From Sipunculus nudus (Eukaryota > Annelida > Sipuncula > Golfingiida > Sipunculidae): a stretch of 64,000 nt of DNA. Below, in pieces: positions 23,353 through 35,032 of the stretch. Within the stretch, counting starts at the first letter, position 1. Each line of letters begins with the position of its first letter. Made by a program: the position numbers and the translations under genes. Under the pieces are notes generated by a model. The model was not told where the DNA came from. It searched no databases and saw only the letters and a program-made list of their open reading frames with translations. Location of the stretch: contig CM049318.1 of assembly GCA_026874595.1 (NCBI GenBank), forward strand, positions 39,267,956 through 39,331,955. Reading direction: 5' to 3'.

Positions 23353-24019
23353 GACATCCATTACATTCCCAGATTTATATTGATGAGTCAGAGCTGCTGA
23401 AAACATGATCAAATAGGTCACCATTTCATTGAGTGACCTGACCTCTGTTAAATCCAGTGTTAGGCTGGTACAATTAGATACAGGCGTGTCCTGTCTGTCC
23501 ACTTATTAACATTGTATGAGCCATTATGGCAATGATCAGGGTAGTAGGTCCCCACGGGACGGCCATGCCTGGATCCCCAGGGCTGTGTGTAATATCCTTC
23601 CCCCCAATGACTGAGAGTGGAAGATCCCCAGTTACACAGGGTGGACTCACTCTGGGGTCAGGTATCCACCATATTGTTGATTAACAGTGGATTGATTACA
23701 TCAGATCATAAATGAAGGGCTTATGTCATTATTCAGGGGTCAATGAAAAGTTCATCTGATCACATATAGTGCTCCTCTTTCATTCTCTACTCCAACACTG
23801 TGATGTTGTCACGTTTACAGTTCAAGGGTGTATCACTTCACTGGGATCAACTCTGTCAGTTCTAGTTGGTCTGTCATCTGTGTGATAGTCAACATTGTAC
23901 AAATTACCCCAGGAGAAGCAAAATTATTAAACTGAATCCATACCCAGATGAGGATGTAATATTGCACTACATCACCTGGTCCACTTAATCACAGGAAAAC
24001 TTAAAATTTATTGCTGTGA

Positions 24020-24345
24020 TATAGCTCACCAGGAGTATGATGGATTTTGATGAAACTCAACAGAAATATTAACCAGTATAAAATCTCACCTAAATTTGAT
24101 TCCTGTTAAAATCATTGCATACCTAATTTTTGCATATTTGATAAGGTCAGAGGTCACCTGACTGTGGCGGAACCATGATGACTTACCAAAAATCTGATGG
24201 ATATCTATAAAAATCATTATAGATATTTACCAATACCATTAGAGTTTCTCACCTGAATTAAATTCTTGGCAAAACCAACACATATTTAATTAGGTCAGAG
24301 GTCATTAGACATACCATGGGCATATTATGCACCCCTGCAGTTATC
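24020..24345 (+). repeat. Dispersed repeat family B, partial copy
   Basis: It shares with 6,000-6,400 the ordered phrases GATGAAACTCA, TCTCACCTAA, TTTGAT(C/T)CC, AAGGTCAGAGGTCACC, GACTTACCAAAA, ATATTTACCAATA and CACCTGAATTA. Confidence 0.72.
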
Positions 24346-25299
24346 TTGTTGTATAGATGTCAGTCTACTAATTACTATGTTTCAGCACTTTATTCAGCCT
24401 TCTTACACACGAACAAAGGGAACACACTTCTCATTCTGTACAAATATTGGTTTACAGCTGTGATTGTTATTTCTAAAAATACATCTGTTACTTGTTAAAC
24501 GTCACTGTTCTGTTTTTCATAAAAAGCATCTTGTTAAATATAAACATGATTTTGATATAAATGAGCATTTGTAGCTTTGTTTAAAAGTCATAGTTTTTAA
24601 GAAAAAAAAATTGGGACAAGTAAATTTTTCCTCCTATGTTTGCTGATAAATGAGGCCTTGGGAAGCTAGATAAGAGTTAGGAATTCAGGCTTTAAACTAA
24701 CTGATAGGAGAAACTTAGTGAAATTTTATCTCAGCCAGTTTGACAAGAAGTTGAAACAAGTTGTCTCCTGAGTGTCATCAAGTATTTGTACAACTAGACC
24801 TGTCACCAGATAACACAGAGAGAGGACCTCCCAGAAGGAAGGTCATGTGACATGGTTGTTCCAACATATGTTGATAACCAAGGCAACAAAGGGAGTTTTT
24901 TGATGCGTAAACGGCCAATTTAACAGGGTGGGAATTCACAGCAGCTGAGAGATGCTCTGGGTAGAGTAGTTCTTTTTGGGTGTCCTCTTAGGTTTGGAGA
25001 TCTATCAGTCTGGGCCAGTCCCATTCCATTAGTCCTACGTCTCCCTCAGAGACTGCAGCTTATTGTAGCATCACAGCATCAGCCTCCTGCTGCAGGGATT
25101 GAAAGCAGAGCTGCATGGAACCCCTAGCTGTGATTCAAAGATGAATCATTCCATAAAAATGATTACAGGTATCAGAAAACAAGAAATTCTGTTGAACAGA
25201 ATTGTGTATATATTAACTGAGTTGCCACATACCTATTATTATGGTGGACTCCAGGCAAGCATTTTTCACATGTTAGTTTAATATAAATAATAAGTTCCC
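24346..25299. other. Non-coding stretch
   Basis: No splice-framed exon or array recognised. Confidence 0.35.
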
Positions 25300-25645
25300 A
25301 GTATAAGGTCAGGGGCCTGGACAGCTGAGAGGTAAAATGCCTGGCCTTCTCCACTGACAATTAACCTGGGTAATCCCAGGTGCTGCCATGAGAATGGGTT
25401 GTAGTGGCCCCTCCAAGGTTGATGGTTCTCTCTGGGTTCTCCGGCTTCCTCCACCTCTCTTACTACGATCTACAACTCTATCAGTGTCTTCTACTTTTGC
25501 CTTAAATATCTATCTGTAAAAAACAACTCAATCTGTCAAACTTTGTCATTGCTGAGGGAGCCAGTTTTCCGGAGTGGAATTTCCGGAGACCTGTGACTGG
25601 CTCGAGTGCCGACTTCACTTTCAGTAAGTAAGTCAGTCAGTATAA
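25300..25645 (+). repeat. SINE-like element with the molluscan-type body
   Basis: GCTGAGAGGTAAAATGCC resembles an A box and CTGGGTAATCCCAGG a degraded B box. The body has GGGTTCTCCGGCTTCCTCC (about 25,433-25,452), a phrase I associate with abundant molluscan SINEs. A short GTAAGTAAGTCAGTCAGT tail near 25,624 fits a tandem SINE tail. Confidence 0.5.
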
Positions 25646-26329
25646 GGTCAACACATACTGTGGTCATTATCCTTCAGTTAATTCAGGGCAGTTATAATTA
25701 ATGTGAATGCTTTTAGTTCACTGAAGGGTGGTCGTATCAGACTGGTGGTCTTTCAGACAGGTTACACTGTAAATAAAAAAAAAACATGCCCACATAGAAA
25801 TGCTAGCCCAAGATTTGTAGATCCTTTGTTATTTCAAACACTGCTCTAGTGGCTTCAGCCTGTCCTAGGATCATTAGATAACTCCAGCATTCCTTCCCTC
25901 CTTGCTGTCATCCAGGACTGCTGTATCAGTGCTTCTGCAGCCAGTCCATCCTATCAGTCTCCTGTGCTGGAAGTGCTGGCTTATCACATTGTTTCTGTAT
26001 AAGAAAAGTACAGCAGCTGTCCTGAAGTTAAGGAGTTGTAGGCTTGGCAACTGGCCAATGTTAAAGAGAACCGCCTGATATATTAGAGCTGACCGTCGTA
26101 CTGACCATATATACCAGAGGAGACAGAGTATGAGCCTCAGAGTATGAAACAATCAGCAGCTTGGGAAGATGAAGGTACATTTATATATATATTTTTATAT
26201 GTGTTATACCTGTGATGTAATTAAGGCTCTCGCTGTAGGTCATCACTCGTACAGGATGCAAGGTTAACTGGCACTACCCATAAAGAGTGTTGTGCCAGTT
26301 GATTGATTATATTGATGACAGGTCATCTT
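25646..26329. other. Non-coding stretch
   Basis: The 92-codon minus frame at 25874-26152 has no recognisable domain and no clear acceptor or donor pair. I see nothing else. Confidence 0.35.
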
Positions 26330-26660
26330 TCTTCATAATTGTTAAATCTGGTTGTATTTCATTTTTGGTAGAAATTGATTGTAAAATTCTATTTGAAGAG
26401 TGAAAGATAAAAAACGTCCAGTCATTGATTATTAAACGATCATTTCATGTACCATCTATACTACCCAGAAACCTGCTTTATAAAATTATATGTAAGATAC
26501 TGACCAAGTAAATTCAGATAATATCTACATCATGCTGAAAGGTCAAGGTAGCTGTTGTTGATACTTAGTTGTAGCACAATGTTGTGTTTAAATGCTGTTT
26601 GCTATTTTGTGCCCCCTCTTTCTTATATGTCTGACACAATTAGAGTATTTTATCTTGAAA
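26330..26660 (+). repeat. Dispersed repeat family B, 5' partial copy
   Basis: TTTTGGTAGAAATTGATTG through GCTGAAAGGTCAAGGTAGC and GTTGTTGATACTTAG align with 5,615-5,880. The 3' two thirds of the family are absent. Confidence 0.6.
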
Positions 26661-26897
26661 ATATGACTTCCTTAGATATACATACATAATCATTTGTGAT
26701 CAATTCTGCAATTTGATCAATTTGATCAAAGACAATTGCTAGTCAACAGCAAATCCCTTGAACTGAAGGCTAATAAATGTTATCTTATCTTATCTTAAAT
26801 GTTATCTTATCTTATTAATTATGAAAAAAATGACCAGTCATCTATATAATTGTATCCGCCAAAACAGAGTTTTGCGGATACTATGTTTTCAGCTGCA

Positions 26898-26925
26898 CGC
26901 CGCCGCCGCCGCGGAGGCGGCGGCG
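26898..26925. repeat. GC-only hairpin (CCG/CGG triplets)
   Basis: A run of CGCCGCCGCC pairs with GGCGGCGGCG across a short loop, giving a perfect 10-bp G/C stem just inside the left end of the Helitron-like element. It is the most GC-rich spot in the window. Confidence 0.85.
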
Positions 26926-27090
26926 TAGGTTTCCCAAGAACTCCTCCGTAACCGCTGGGCGGAATTTTACGAAACCCGGGATTATGTTCGGGTCACATGT
27001 GAACTGCTGCGCCCCGATTTTGTTTTGACCTCTGACCTTTCCTCTGCGCTCTGCCTCCGTTTGTGCGTCTGTTTCCACACATAAACCCAC

Positions 27091-28300
27091 ATATCTCGGG
27101 AACCGTTTGACGGATCAGGAAAATTTTTTTGCACAAATGTAGCGCTTTGAGAGCTTTATAACATATACAAAAAATGGTGGCGCCACCTGCAACTATGTTT
27201 GCACAGTGTCCATCTGTTCGTCTGCCTTGGGTTAAAATCACTCATATCTCTGCAGTGACTTGACTAATTCACCTGAAATTTGGCATGCGTATACATCCTG
27301 GATAGCTTTTCTGATTTTGTGACAGGTGGCACCACCTACATTCACGTTTACGCTGCAGACATCCAAGCTCATATCTCGGGAACCGTTTGACCGATCAGGA
27401 AAATTTTTTTGCACAAATGTAGCCCTTGGAAAGCTTTATAACATACACAAAAAATGGTGGCGCCACCTGCAACCATGTTTGCACAGTGTCCATCTGTTTG
27501 TCTGCCTTGGGTTAAAATCACTCATATCTCTGCAGTGACTTGACTAATTCACCTGAAATTTGGCATGCGTATACATCCTGGATAGCTTTTCTGATTTTGT
27601 GACAGGTGGCGCCACCTACATTCACGTTTACGCTGCAGACATCCAAGCTCATATCTTGGGAACCGTTTCACCTATCAGGAAAATTTTTTTGCACAAATGT
27701 AGCCCTTGGAGAGCTTTATAACATACACAAAAAATGGTGGCGCCACCTGCAACCATGTTTGCACAGTGTCCATCTGTTTGTCTGCCTTGGGTTAAAATCA
27801 CTCATATCTCTGCAGTGACTTGACTAATTCACCTGAAATTCGGCATGCGTATACATCCTGGATAGCTTTTCTGATTTTATGACAGGTGGCGCCACCTACA
27901 TTCACGTTTACGCTGCAGACATCCAAGCTCATATCTCGGGAACCGTTTGACTGATCAGGAAAATTTTTTTGCACAAATGTAGCCCTTGGAGAGCTTTATA
28001 ACATACGCAAAACTGGTGGCGCCACCTACAGCCATTTTTGCACAGCTCCTGTCTGTTTGTCTGCCATGGGATAAAATCACTCATATCTCAGCAGTGGTTT
28101 GACATATCTGGCTAAAATTTTGCAGGTTTGTACATCCATGACAGCTCTCTTGATTTTATGACAGGTGGAGCCACCTGCATTCTAGTTTATGCAGCAGACA
28201 TCCAAGCTCATATCTTGGGAACCGTTTGACCGATTGGGCCAAAGTTTTGCATGTGTATAGTTCTCACATAGCTCTTTATCATACGCAAAACTGGTGCCGT
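27091..28300 (+). repeat. 280-bp higher-order tandem array (dimer of ~140-bp monomers)
   Basis: The marker ATATCTCGGGAACCGTTT starts at 27,091, 27,371, 27,651, 27,931 and (diverged) 28,210, so the period is 280, 280, 280 and 279 bp. Each unit holds two related halves. One has ATATCTCGGGAACCGTTTGA then GCACAAATGTAG; the other has ATATCTCTGCAGTGACTTGA then GGCATGCGTATACATCC. Both lead into GGTGGCGCCACC. The palindrome lies at 27,176, 27,325 (one change), 27,456, 27,605, 27,736, 27,885, 28,015 and 28,164 (one change), with alternating spacings of 149 and 131 or 130 bp. The middle units are nearly identical and the last is diverged. The ORFs at 27,326-27,538 and 27,606-27,818 are one array unit read twice. 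Confidence 0.93.
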
Positions 28301-28610
28301 CACCTGCAACCATTTTTGCTCAGCGTCCATCTGATTGTCTGCCACGGGCTTAAATCACTCATATACATGTAGTTGTTTGACTTATCTGCCTTAAATATTG
28401 CATATGTATACAACTGGGACGGCTTTCTGGATTTTGTGGTGGGGGGGGGGAGGGGGGCAACCTTCATACACAATTTGGCTGCAGACATCCATGCTAATAT
28501 GCAATACTTCACTCTATTTCCCCTTGCCACTTAATCCATGCCTCACTTCACCCGTTCCACTCTGATTTAGGCGGATACACGTAGTCGCTTGTCGACTACC
28601 CGTATTCTAG

Positions 28611-30078
28611 TTAATCAATTGGCACCCCACTTATTTCTATATAATTGATTTTAAACAAATTTGCAAAACATGTGATGAAGTTACGTATGGGACAACTGCT
28701 TTAAGTCTGTCAGAAACATAAGGAAAATAAAATGGGACCCAAAGTGGCAACACCTCTTGATGAACATGGTGACAGACTGACAGTTCTCAAACCATAACAA
28801 TATTATTAATGAAGTCTGTGCATGGTTAATGGTAATTGAAGATTGTGATATATGAGAGTTTGTCAGTGCTGTCAAAATGGCAGTGGGTCTTATAAACCCT
28901 TACTGAAAAACAGCATGCACTGTAAAATACAGTACATACTGAAAACCTGCTGAAACCATCATGAGATGCACATACCATGCTGTGCAGGATATGAAAATTA
29001 TATTGAAAATGTAACACTTAACAAGACAACAGAACAATATTTATATATATTTATATATATGAATATGTTTATATATGTGTGTGTTTTATGGTTCAGAGAT
29101 ATACCATTGGTCAAATGGAAAATATTGAAGTTTATCAAGCTTCCAGTGCTCAAGTTAGTTGTATCTGTGCAGGTTCTCTGACTTTTTAGAAAGTCTAAAA
29201 TCTAAAATATCATTGAAAAGGGCAGTTAATCAAATCCATCAAATGTGTACAAGAGACTGATGATCAATATTTCTCTTTTTAAAGTGGGACATGCTGAAAA
29301 ATATTTTACTTATAGTTATTTCTCAAAGATGGATGCCAGCACCCAGTGGCACAGTTAAATGATTATGATACCTTTAAGTGCTATAAAAATTGAAAATGAA
29401 ATATAAATAAAAAAAATTATGTATAAAGAGCCTTCTATAATTGTTAAGTGTTAAGACCACCCCTGTGGATGCCTTGTTTTTTATACTTTGTACATGTATG
29501 TCTTGCCTTTGACAAAAGTACAATGCACCTTAGACACTGTGTGAAAGAGACAAATTGTTGTATCAGTTTGTCTTAGTTTATGTCACTGATGAAAGAACTT
29601 GGAACAGATGTTTCATGACCTTTGCTTGGATGGGTGGGATTAGTTTATCATTCTGCCTATAGATGGCAGCAGCTTTTGACAAATTTGGTTCACAAACTTA
29701 GTTCATTGATCTGCTATCACAACCAAAAGGTTATATAAAATGTTTTCCATTTACAGTTTTCACTGATTAAATTTATATGATTGATTATACATGAAAATAC
29801 ACACATTCACACACACACTCTGCACATTCACACAAATTTAACTTATATATTTAACTTCACAATATATATTAACAGCGCCATGATGCAGCCTTCACAAAAT
29901 ATTAAATACAATGTCCAAAATTCCTGTAGATTTACTGGAATATTGAAAATGACCCCCTTTAGCACACACTGGATATTCAAGACCAAAAACAGGCATTACT
30001 TTGGCATGGCCACAGAAGAGTTGTGTAACAATGGTTTAAAGGCACCATCAGTTATAATATTGAATTCTGAGTAAAGAT
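28611..30078. other. Non-coding stretch
   Basis: TTCTATATAATTGAT at 28,636-28,650 repeats the first bases of the Helitron-like element (26,841). It may be a leftover end or a target duplicate. No supported genes. Confidence 0.35.
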
Positions 30079-30515
30079 GATATTCCATATATGCATATGC
30101 ATATGCATATTGCAATACATTTGCTTATATACAGCATGGAATTGAATGTTTTATATTCTCTTACAGTGATTCCATATATACATATACAGTATGTATGCAT
30201 GTATACTTATGTGTATGCAGCACATTTTGATCCCTCACTGTAGCAATTAAAAAGGCATATACACATGGTTAACGGACGGGGAAATACGGACGGTGAAATT
30301 CCACAATTTCAACACTCAGTGATTGGGTATTCCTCTGGCAGATTATTTCTCTCCTTTTGCAGTACTTTGCTGTATCCTTAGTTTTGTTACATAATGTACT
30401 GCATATGCATATGTATTAATGGAATCACAGGCATCAGTTTTGTAGCTGCCTTTGCGTAAGTACCACATAAGCATACACATTGCATACAGGTATATATACA
30501 TATGGAATGCTAGCT
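30079..30515. repeat. Nested inverted-repeat structure, possible MITE pair
   Basis: The inner pair is CAGTGATTCCATATATACAT (30,166-30,185) against TATTAATGGAATCACAG (about 30,414-30,430, inverted). The outer pair is ATATTCCATATATGCATAT (about 30,081) against ATACATATGGAATGCTAG (about 30,497-30,514, inverted). Both arms are rich in ATGCAT words, so some matching could be low-complexity. No coding capacity, and no target duplication found. Confidence 0.4.
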
Positions 30516-30549
30516 TATGGGTGATGTATGGTCACTAAGTGTGCTTGCT

Positions 30550-30832
30550 GAGGTATGGTTCTCAGGCACTTTTTTTCAGAATCAGTGTGGATGGGTTATT
30601 TTTACATTTGTTTGTATGTTTCAGTAAAAATGTCATGTGATTATGAAAAAGCATGATAATAACAGAAATTTTTGCTTACTTGATTTATATTATCTTGAAA
30701 GATGAAAATCAAATTAAAAATTTTTGATGTGGGGGGGGGGGGTTAAAATTGATGCAGGAGGTGTGGGACCTGTAGCTGCTGGATGAGCAAAAACATCTTC
30801 AGTCAGTCAGGTGCCTGAGAACCATACCTTTT
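30550..30832 (-). mobile_element. MITE-1 copy 3 (reverse)
   Basis: The ends AGGTATGGTTCTCAGGCAC and GTGCCTGAGAACCATACCTT are perfect inverted copies over about 19 bp. Inside, read on the minus strand, the poly-C patch (here G14 at 30,730), TCATATGACA-like and GTTTCTGA phrases match the other copies. Near the right end it carries GCTGCTGGATGAGCAAAAAC, absent from copies 1 and 2. This is the best-preserved pair of ends in the window. Confidence 0.85.
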
Positions 30833-31329
30833 ATTTTTAGCATACTGGATAATCACCATCCAACATATCAGTAAAATTGATAACAGGAATGATAAAACAA
30901 GGTAAACTAATGACACCAAGCTGTACATGTGTAGATGTGACAAGAGGTAGGTATTGACACAAGATAAAAGATGAGGTCTCAGAGAGAATGCACATCTACC
31001 TAGAGATCACTGGATCTAGCACAAGGTGCTGAGAAAACATACATGAAAGGAAGCTGTAGTAAAAACAAACAATACTCCACAGGTGGTACAGGTACACAGC
31101 CCCATCCTCCCTGTAACACCTGATACAGAGGCTGAGAGGTGGGGAGATGAAAGGATGTACAAGCAGTGAGCTTTATTTTTTTTGTTATGTGTCAGATGTA
31201 CAGTCACTGACTGTTCATAACAAAGGCCAGCACTTACTTTTACTACTACCACCATAAAGCAAGAGTTTTCATGAATTTGGTGATTCAGGTTTCTATTTTT
31301 ATAAGTATATAAAGTAGGTCATCCTGGTT

Positions 31330-31480
31330 TCTGTGGTCTATGGTAGAGCACAGGAGTCAAAGCTGGGAGGTCTTGAGTTCAAATCTGAGCCTAGGAGCGG
31401 TGAGATTTTCACGGTCAGCCCCAACCCAGGTTGTACGCTCTGCAGGCTTAATGGGAAGGCTCTACTCATTAATTAAGCTA
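31330..31480 (+). repeat. tRNA-derived SINE
   Basis: GTGGTCTATGGTAGAGCAC (31,333-31,351) is a good A box, and TTGAGTTCAAATCTGAGCC (31,373-31,391) contains a clear B box at tRNA-like spacing. A GAGGAGCGGTGAGATTTTCA-like body follows. The 67-codon frame over it is SINE sequence. Confidence 0.6.
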
Positions 31481-31554
31481 TCAATTAAGGACACTGGTGA
31501 GGTTTGGGTAAATGCCTTTAATAGAGGGGTGACAATATTGTAGAGGTTATATAG

Positions 31555-31660
31555 AGATCTAGGAATCTATGACAATTAAGACTGCTGCAGGTGTCTATAA
31601 TAGAGAAGTGTCTGTATTAAGGGGGTGCCGTAAAAGGGAGGTTTAACTGTATATGTAATG
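31555..31660 (+). repeat. Fragment of an ancient 'AAACCTC'-type repeat
   Basis: GTGTCTATAATAGAGAAGTG, then GTCTGTATTAAGGGG and GGGAGGTTTAACTGTATA follow a pattern seen in many invertebrate genomes (interval words ending GGTTTTACTGTA). Related but diverged stretches lie at 44,790-44,850, 47,665-47,830 and 50,190-50,280. Confidence 0.4.
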
Positions 31661-32084
31661 GAAAAATCTCAGACCTGAAAGGTGTCCTGATATTAGTGAA
31701 AGCTAGATATATGGAACAGATAGGGATTTCTAAATATGACACTCTGTGACAGCTTTAGTTTAGCCTATAGGTAGACATATATGGAGTAGGGAGATATTTT
31801 TTCCTATTGATGTTTGGAGAGAATTGGATAAAAAGTAAAATTGGAGAATTACCAAATTTACCATCAATGATTTTTGTTATTAAGTATGAGATAAATAAAG
31901 TAATGAATAGAGTAAGAGGAGGCAATGACAGATTAAAACAAAGTCCTCTTCTATAATCATTGTTTATATGAACTCCTGCCTGTGCATATGCGCTTTGTGC
32001 AGGCAGGAAAGGGTTGGGATATACTGACACTGGAGCTTTTTTATGCTGGGCAGATATGAGGAGGGAGAGCTTATGATCAGTCCA

Positions 32085-32427
32085 TCAGACACACGTGGGG
32101 GACGGCCTGGCTGTGGCTCCAGCGAGAGCTCAGCTCATCCCATGTCCTCACGCACGCATCCTCACTGATCTGTAGTGGCGGAGCATCTCTCACACAGGGA
32201 GTGTATTTCATGGCAGGACTGTGTGTTAGGTGAAAGACAGCGTGTGTACATGAGTGTTTAACGAGGCTGCTAGTTGTAAACACAGGGAGCCCTACTGGGT
32301 CCGGTGGTCACTCAGGTGTGATGTGGATGGTGTTTTTATAGGGATCTATCTACCTGACCCACTGAGGTACCTTACGGAGTATACATACACACACGTGCGA
32401 GCATGAGTCCATGGAAACATACAAGGG
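32085..32427 (+). promoter_or_regulatory. CpG-dense block ending at a splice donor; possible alternative first exon
   Basis: CpGs cluster here (CCAGCGAGAG, CTCACGCACGCATC, AGTGGCGGAGC, GGTCCGGTGG, CACGTGCGAGC) with two CACGTG E-box words. A strong GTGAGT donor follows at 32,428. No ATG before the donor is both open and in phase with the exon at 45,060. If spliced there, it would be a 5' untranslated exon, with translation starting at the ATG at 45,144, which has A at -3 and G at +4. Alternatively it is an intronic enhancer or chance. Confidence 0.33.
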
Positions 32428-33031
32428 GTGAGTAATGCCTACTAGGAATTGTCTTTTGTTTACATTAAATGGCCCGGGGAGTCTTTGTCTTTAGGCTCTT
32501 ATGAAATTTTCCCTTTTCCAATTCCATTTTCTGTAATGAATTAGCTGATCTGAACAGTGACCACTGGTGGGTCATTTGATGTGTGTTCTGTATGCAGGTG
32601 GTCAGTATGATGGTCAGTACACTAAGCACCTGAGGAAATGTAACAGGCCCCTCCCCCATGTATTTTATCTTTAATATGATATATTCCAGGTTAATTGGTA
32701 TATTTTAGAAAAATAGGTCTTGTTAGTTACAATATTGGATAAATTTGTGATTCCTCTGTAAACAGTTTTTCAGTGTTGTGGTCTTTTAAACTCTTGAAGG
32801 TGTATGCGCTGACATTGTACAGGTGGTTAGCCTTACATAACTGATAACTATAAACATACTTTAGAATGGGAAATAGATTGTCATTGTGTGATAAAGTGAA
32901 TGGAATTTTGCTAACTAATGCCAAAATCTACAGACCTGAGGTCCTGCTGATGTTTGAAGCTTCTATTAAACTCATGGACTGTGGTACAGGAATTCATTTA
33001 AACTAGTAACAAGCTAGAAATCTGCATTCCA

Positions 33032-33360
33032 AGAAATGCAAGCCTCCGCCATGTGGAGGGGGTAGGGGAGAAAGGGGACCCTTTTGTTGGATGCTACCAA
33101 AACCTGTTTCACATTCACTTATTCAGCCAAATTCCCAGTTTCATTTGTGCATATATGACTCTACATTTTGGATATTCCTTGATGATGTTCCTAAATTTGA
33201 ATCATGTACCAGATCCACACCAAAATCCAAACACTTCTTCACTGGCCCATTCCAGAAATGAGCTGAAAATTTCTTGTGATTTCATTTATGATTTTTATGA
33301 GTTATGTTGTGAACAAACACAGACACAAACAGGGATGAACGCATACCCTCCTGACAGAGG
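33032..33360 (-). repeat. Dispersed repeat family A, copy 3 (reverse)
   Basis: Read on the minus strand it has the head CCTCTGTCAGGAGGGTATGC, the GTTTGTGTCTGTGTTTG run, ACAACATAACTCATAAAAA, TGTGGATCTGGTACATGATT and finally GGAGGCTTGCATTTC. The 126-codon ORF at 33053-33433 is repeat-derived. Confidence 0.75.
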
Positions 33361-34294
33361 CAATGAATATTCTGAATTATACATAACCACACTAGGTAGT
33401 TTTGTGCTTTTCTGTGTGCCGGTGTATTGTTAATAGGGGTTTACAAAGATATGCCTGGTCAACCTCTGTACAGGTGACAGACCCACTGCCATTGACATCA
33501 TGACCTCATGACAAAATATTCCTATTTTTCCATTTATTCCATCCTCTGAATAGCCACCAGTAACCGTGTCAATAAGTATTGTACATCATATGTATGCAGG
33601 TGTTCATTGTGATGGTCAGTTCGTTACCACACCTGGGTTACGGAGCCTGTGCACCATCCAGGTGACACTCCCCCCAATGACAAAGGCTCCTACCAACTGT
33701 AGACTTGTGCTCATCCTCTTTAAATTAATACATTATCAATCTGTGCCCCTTGTAATATTTGTTGCATACATCATATATATATATATATTTATATATTTAT
33801 TTGAAAATGTAAAATCTTCATATATCATCTTCATATAAATTATAATGAAATCAAAATGCATTTGGAGCACCTACAAGAACAATGAAGGAAAGATTTTTTG
33901 TGTCCAACAATTTTAGTCCCATTTTCAGTAATTAAAGATAGTGTCAGACTATTTAAAGTAGATTACATATTTATTCATATTACATTCAGTCATATGTGTC
34001 TTGTCAGTGGTATAAATTCAAATAAATACCTGTTTAATTGTATACTTTATTATAAATTATATTCTACTTTCGACCTTGCTTAAGGGTTTTTGTGTGGAAT
34101 GGTAGAATTTTGACCAGCAAGCAGCCAGTGTGTATGTCTGTATCAGTTACTTGATATATTAATCATCATTCCATATTACACAAGTGGTGTGAAAACACAG
34201 AGATTAGTGAATTTGCTGTCTGTATGGTTTTGTATACAGAATTTACACTGTGTCAGCTATGTGTCAGTGTTTACATGTATTGTGCTTGGGATAC

Positions 34295-34480
34295 GCATGA
34301 TGATAATAATAATAATATTAATAATACTGTTAATTATAATAATAATAATAATAATAATTAATAATAATTATAAGAATACTGTTAATTTAGGAAACACTGG
34401 CTTTTATATTTTCATTTGTGAATAATAATAAATAATAATAATAATGAAAATAATTATAATAATAATAATAAAAATAACAA
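34295..34480. repeat. (ATA/TAA)n microsatellite region
   Basis: Imperfect TAATAATAA runs broken by AATACTGTTAAT. A conserved-looking AGAATACTGTTAATTTAGG insert separates two runs. It explains the isoleucine- and asparagine-rich ORF. Confidence 0.92.
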
Positions 34481-34828
34481 CAACAACCATAATTTTTATT
34501 ATAACATATTACTCTCTCACCTTCACATGTTTGTTTCCAGCTGATTACACCACAGATTATGAAACAAAGATGTTTGTTTATAATTTTGATAAAAATGATA
34601 TATTGTAATAATATAAATACTTATAATAATAATTGATTTTACAGTGGAAAAAGAGTAAAGAAGTGCTGTGGCAGTGGTACAGACTATTATAATTAACAGA
34701 TCTTTTCCACATTCTGAAGTATAATTTGCAGCTATGCAATAATTATAAAACAGTTTAATATCTAATATGTGTATTATTGTTTGATATTCATACATAAAGA
34801 CATAACATATAAAAAGTTAATTCCCTTT

Positions 34829-35032
34829 TAAAGGACATAATAAGGAGCAATATTATTACACACTATCAGTTCAGTTTTGCTATATACAAAAGTTTCCTAG
34901 CAAAACCATCCCAGCATACAGTCTCAGTACCTCGCATATGGCTGTTTAACACCTTGTTATGGCTCTGCGTGTTGATAAACATAGTCCACATATGTCTGTT
35001 TACCTTAACAAGGCCAAGTGACCAGGGGTCAG
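34829..35032 (+). repeat. Dispersed repeat family E, copy 3
   Basis: It matches 13,446-13,660 in block order: AAAGGACATAATAAGGAGC, CACTATCAGTTCAGTTTTGC, TTCCTAGCAAAA, AGTCTCAGTACCTCGCATA, CTTGTTATGGCTCTGC and AACAAGGCCAAGTGAC. Confidence 0.75.

Larger units (their letters stand above)
26842..28610 (+). mobile_element. Helitron-like / pearl-like non-autonomous element with a tandem core
   Basis: The left end starts TCTATATAATTGTATCCGCC and folds into a hairpin (TCCGCCAAAAC / GTTTTGCGGA, 26,855-26,878). The right end contains GGCGGATACAC, a GTAGTCG/CGACTAC hairpin (28,581-28,599) and then CTAG followed by T. Helitrons typically start TC, end CTRR after a subterminal hairpin, and insert at AT without duplication; these ends fit that loosely. 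The core is a 280-bp tandem array. Bivalve pearl elements are known to combine short unique ends with a tandem core. No Rep/helicase is present. Alternatives are another foldback element or a satellite island. Confidence 0.6.

Noticed and set aside
27326-27818. Two nearly identical 70-codon ORFs that look like a gene duplication
   Set aside because: They are the same frame of successive 280-bp tandem units inside a mobile element.
33053-33433. 126-codon ORF
   Set aside because: Lies within the reversed family A repeat and is collinear with copies that are closed by stops.
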